This document shows positions 12,893 to 14,889 of a stretch of 14,889 bases of DNA, in pieces. The stretch lies in NCBI GenBank assembly GCA_016844515.1, contig JAERMP010000023.1, positions 1 through 14,889 of the forward strand. The letters are read 5' to 3'. The notes under the pieces are model-generated. The model did not search any database. It was not told the origin of the DNA and saw nothing but the letters and a program-made list of their open reading frames with translations. The position numbers and the translations under genes are program-made. The stretch's first letter is position 1. Each line of letters opens with the position of its first letter. The stretch comes from Thermoleophilia bacterium. GTDB taxonomy: Bacteria > Actinomycetota > Thermoleophilia > Gaiellales > Gaiellaceae.

Positions 12893-13865
12893 AGTAGGCG
12901 GCAAGGTCGCGGAGGGCTGCGACGACATCCGCTACCTGTGGGATGAAGGCCTTCTCGAGTGGGGGTGAGAACGGAACCGGCATGTCGGGCGCGGCGACCC
13001 GTACAACGGGAGCATCGAGGTGCTCGAAAGCCTCCTCTGCGATCGTCGCCGCGATCTCCGCTCCGAAACCTCCGGTCCGCGTGTCCTCGTGGAGGACGAG
13101 CACCTTCGAGCACCGCTGAACGCCCTCGAGCACTCGCTCTTTGTCCCACGGGATCAGAGTCCGTAGGTCGAGCACCTCGGCCTCGAAGCCTTCCTTGGAA
13201 AGCTCCTCCGCGGCCTCGGTCGCCGTGTGAACCATGGCTCCCCAGGTCACGATCGTGGCGTCGTCTCCCGGACGGTGGACGTTCGCGTACCCGAACGGGA
13301 CCGTGTAGCGGTCCTCCGGAACCTCCCCCTTGATGCGGCGGTAAAGATGCTTGTGCTCGAAGAAGAGGACAGGGTTCGGATCCTCGATCGCTGTGGCCAG
13401 GAGACCCTTTGCATCGTGCGGCGTTGCCGGGCAGACGATCTTGAGGCCAGGAATGTGGGCGAACGAGCTCTCGGGGTTCTGGGAGTGGAACGGCCCACCC
13501 GAGAACCCTCCGCCGGAGGGGAGCCGAACAACGATCGGGACGGGCGTGCCGCCGCGGAAGAACTGCTTCGCGGAGACGGTCACGAGCTGATCCCACGCGC
13601 AGGAGATGAAGTCCGCGAACTGCATCTCGGCGACGGGTCGCAGTCCCATGAGCGCGGCGCCCGTTGCGCCGCCGACGATCGCCGTCTCGGAGAGCGGGGT
13701 GTCGATCACACGCCACGGTCCGAACTCCTCCTGGAACCCGAGCGAGACCTTGAACGCACCACCGTAGACGCCGACATCCTCGCCGAGGAGGAACACGCGC
13801 GGATCGCGCCGCATCTCGAGGCGCAGCGCGTCCGAGATCGCCTGGATGTAAGTCATTTCAGCCAC
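12891..13865 (-). CDS. 2-oxoacid dehydrogenase E1 subunit beta (branched-chain type)
   Basis: Beta subunit of the thiamine-diphosphate E1 heterotetramer that decarboxylates the 2-oxoacid and reductively acylates E2. The 324 residues match the family length. Landmarks are LLGEDVGVYGGAFKVS (26-41), DTPLSETAIVGGATGAAL, AEMQFADFI, GPFHSQNPESSFAHIPGLK and EDPNPVLFFEHKHLYRR. The stretch HSQNPESSFAHIPGLKIV together with FFEHKHLYR and TLIPWDKE resembles branched-chain 2-oxoacid dehydrogenase E1-beta more than pyruvate-specific enzymes. The start is GTG 13865 behind GGAGG, which is held in a hairpin with the sequence right after the E1-alpha stop; ATG 13856 is an alternative. It ends LRDLAAY, with its TGA formed at the edge of the foldback element. 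Confidence 0.95.
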   Translation of the reverse strand: MAEMTYIQAISDALRLEMRRDPRVFLLGEDVGVYGGAFKVSLGFQEEFGPWRVIDTPLSETAIVGGATGAALMGLRPVAEMQFADFISCAWDQLVTVSAKQFFRGGTPVPIVVRLPSGGGFSGGPFHSQNPESSFAHIPGLKIVCPATPHDAKGLLATAIEDPNPVLFFEHKHLYRRIKGEVPEDRYTVPFGYANVHRPGDDATIVTWGAMVHTATEAAEELSKEGFEAEVLDLRTLIPWDKERVLEGVQRCSKVLVLHEDTRTGGFGAEIAATIAEEAFEHLDAPVVRVAAPDMPVPFSPPLEKAFIPQVADVVAALRDLAAY

Positions 13866-13918
13866 AGCGCTGCCTCCGGTGGCGGTTTCGCGGCTTAACT
13901 GTTACCGGAGGTAGCGCT
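13866..13918 (-). promoter_or_regulatory. Intergenic hairpin sequestering the E1-beta ribosome binding site
   Basis: On the mRNA, AGCGCTACCTCCGGT begins 1 nt after the E1-alpha stop and pairs with ACCGGAGGCAGCGCT, which ends directly at the E1-beta GTG. Fourteen of 15 positions pair (one A-C mismatch) around a 23-nt loop. The GGAGG is base-paired to CCUCC, so initiation at E1-beta should need the stem opened. A ribosome finishing E1-alpha would cover the 5' arm, giving translational coupling. Confidence 0.7.
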
Positions 13919-13919
13919 T

Positions 13920-14889
13920 TCACTTGTGGTGTGGCGTGTCGAGGTCCTCGGGAGAGGCGAAGACGGCGCTCACGAGCGATGACGGGTCCGGCAGTGGCGA
14001 CTCGTCGGCGCGCTCCAGCGCCTCACTCAGGATGCGCTTCACGGCAGACGTGATCTCGCCCTCCTCGTCGTCGGTCATCCCGGCGTGGTTGTGGAGCCAG
14101 GTGCGGTAGCGCTCGATGGGGTCCTGCGCCGCCCACTGCTCGAACATCTCCTTCGGCACGTAGAACGCGTCATCGTGAACGGCATGACCCTCCATGCGGA
14201 GGGTGAGGCACTCGAGCAGTGTCGGCCCGCCGCCTTCACGGGCCTTCTCGATAGCTCGGCGGGCCTCCCGGTACACGGCCAGGACGTCGGTGCCGTCGAC
14301 GACCACACCCTCGAATCCGTACGCTGCGGCGCGATCGGCAATGTGCTCGATCGGATACGAGAGGTAGGTCGGAGTCGAGTACGCCCACTGGTTGTTGTCG
14401 CAGACGAACACGACGGGGAGCTGCCGAACGCCGGCCATGTTCATGCTCTCGTGCGCATCGCCCCGGGCGGCCGAGCCCTCGCCGAACCAGCCGATGGCGA
14501 CGCGACGATCGCCGCGGATCTTGAAGGCGAGCGCCATGCCCGTCGCAACGGGAAGCATGGCTGGAAGGTGGCTCACCATCGGGTGCAGGCCGAGCTCCGG
14601 GATCGCCATATGGACGTTGCCGTCGCGGCCTCGTGTCGGTCCGCCCTCGCGTCCCATGTACTGCGCGAACACGCGCCACGGCTCGACTCCGCGCGTGATG
14701 TGTACGCCCATGTCGCGGTGCAGCGGAGTCCCGACATCGTTCGGGCCCATCGCCGTGCCGACGCCTACCGCCGCGCCCTCGTTCCCGCGACCGGTGTAGA
14801 ACGAACCCGGGATCTTCCCCTGCTTATAGAGGATGTGACCGCGCTCCTCGATCCCGCGCGTGATCAGCATGTGGCGGTAGATGGCGAGG
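13920..14889 (-). CDS. 2-oxoacid dehydrogenase E1 subunit alpha, N-terminus off the window
   Basis: Alpha subunit of the E1 decarboxylase, first visible gene of the operon; the frame stays open to the right edge (LAIYRH before the first internal methionine), so the true start lies outside. About 323 residues are visible. The E1-alpha landmarks present are GSFYTGRGNEGAAVGVG, PLHRDMG and the thiamine-diphosphate/metal motif GEGSAARGDAHESMNMAG followed by CDNNQWAYST. The motif begins GEG rather than the common GDG; animal branched-chain E1-alpha also has GEG there, which supports a branched-chain-type enzyme. The segment ECLTLRMEGHAVHDD corresponds to the phosphorylation-loop region of this family. 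The stop lies 54 bp before E1-beta, across the SD-sequestering hairpin. Confidence 0.93.
   Translation of the reverse strand, partial: LAIYRHMLITRGIEERGHILYKQGKIPGSFYTGRGNEGAAVGVGTAMGPNDVGTPLHRDMGVHITRGVEPWRVFAQYMGREGGPTRGRDGNVHMAIPELGLHPMVSHLPAMLPVATGMALAFKIRGDRRVAIGWFGEGSAARGDAHESMNMAGVRQLPVVFVCDNNQWAYSTPTYLSYPIEHIADRAAAYGFEGVVVDGTDVLAVYREARRAIEKAREGGGPTLLECLTLRMEGHAVHDDAFYVPKEMFEQWAAQDPIERYRTWLHNHAGMTDDEEGEITSAVKRILSEALERADESPLPDPSSLVSAVFASPEDLDTPHHK

Noticed and set aside
12892..13716. Minus-strand frame running through E1-beta in another phase and into the small 54-codon frame
   Set aside because: The part overlapping E1-beta is a shadow frame rich in Arg, Gly and Pro. Only the portion after the E1-beta stop is worth keeping, and that as uncertain.
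1..14889. CRISPR arrays, tRNA or rRNA genes, transposases, toxin-antitoxin pairs or a prophage
   Set aside because: I saw no regularly spaced repeats, no cloverleaf or rRNA-like stretch, and no transposase, integrase or toxin motif in any frame.

Overview
This is a high-GC bacterial chromosome segment holding core metabolic genes, with nothing that looks like a prophage, plasmid or defence island. The gene content is nuoABC, an ErpA-type Fe-S carrier, an adrenodoxin-type ferredoxin-NADP reductase, an actinobacterial-style class II fumarase, and a branched-chain-type 2-oxoacid dehydrogenase operon with lipB. Together with strong GC codon bias and apparent leaderless start sites, this fits an Actinomycetota genome, possibly a deep lineage such as Thermoleophilia. 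That placement is inferred from family resemblance; no marker gene here proves it.

Layout, left to right. (1) Minus strand, 1-1261: nuoA, nuoB and the start of nuoC, the front of a complex I operon, with an imperfect palindromic element between nuoA and nuoB. (2) Plus strand, 1422-3278: erpA then fprA, each with its own close-set -10 hexamer. (3) Minus strand, 3270-4307: a class V aminotransferase whose 3' end overlaps fprA. (4) Plus strand, 4383-5711: fumC, then 5836-7968: a secreted S8 protease with a conventional promoter and leader. A strong hairpin separates it from the convergent lipA. (5) Minus strand, 8020-8940: lipA, divergent from a plus-strand cupin gene at 8961-9497; both appear to use one shared 7-bp -10 sequence. 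(6) Minus strand, 9678-14889: one long operon read right to left, E1-alpha, E1-beta, a small 54-codon frame, E2, a VOC protein, lipB and a second VOC protein.

The right half is built around lipoate: LipB loads octanoate on the E2 lipoyl domain and LipA inserts the sulfurs. The left half is rich in Fe-S functions (complex I, ErpA, a ferredoxin reductase).

I see no new defence or mobile system. The unusual signals are non-coding structures inside operons. The E1-beta/E2 junction is filled by a roughly 163-bp imperfect palindrome with perfect 14-bp ends and an open frame across it. The E1-alpha/E1-beta junction is a hairpin that buries the E1-beta ribosome binding site. The nuoA/nuoB junction is a second, unrelated palindromic element. 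Five of the six start sites that begin a transcription unit inside the window outside the nuo operon carry a TANNNT hexamer 6-8 nt before the start codon or, for the protease, a promoter with a leader; the aminotransferase is the exception.
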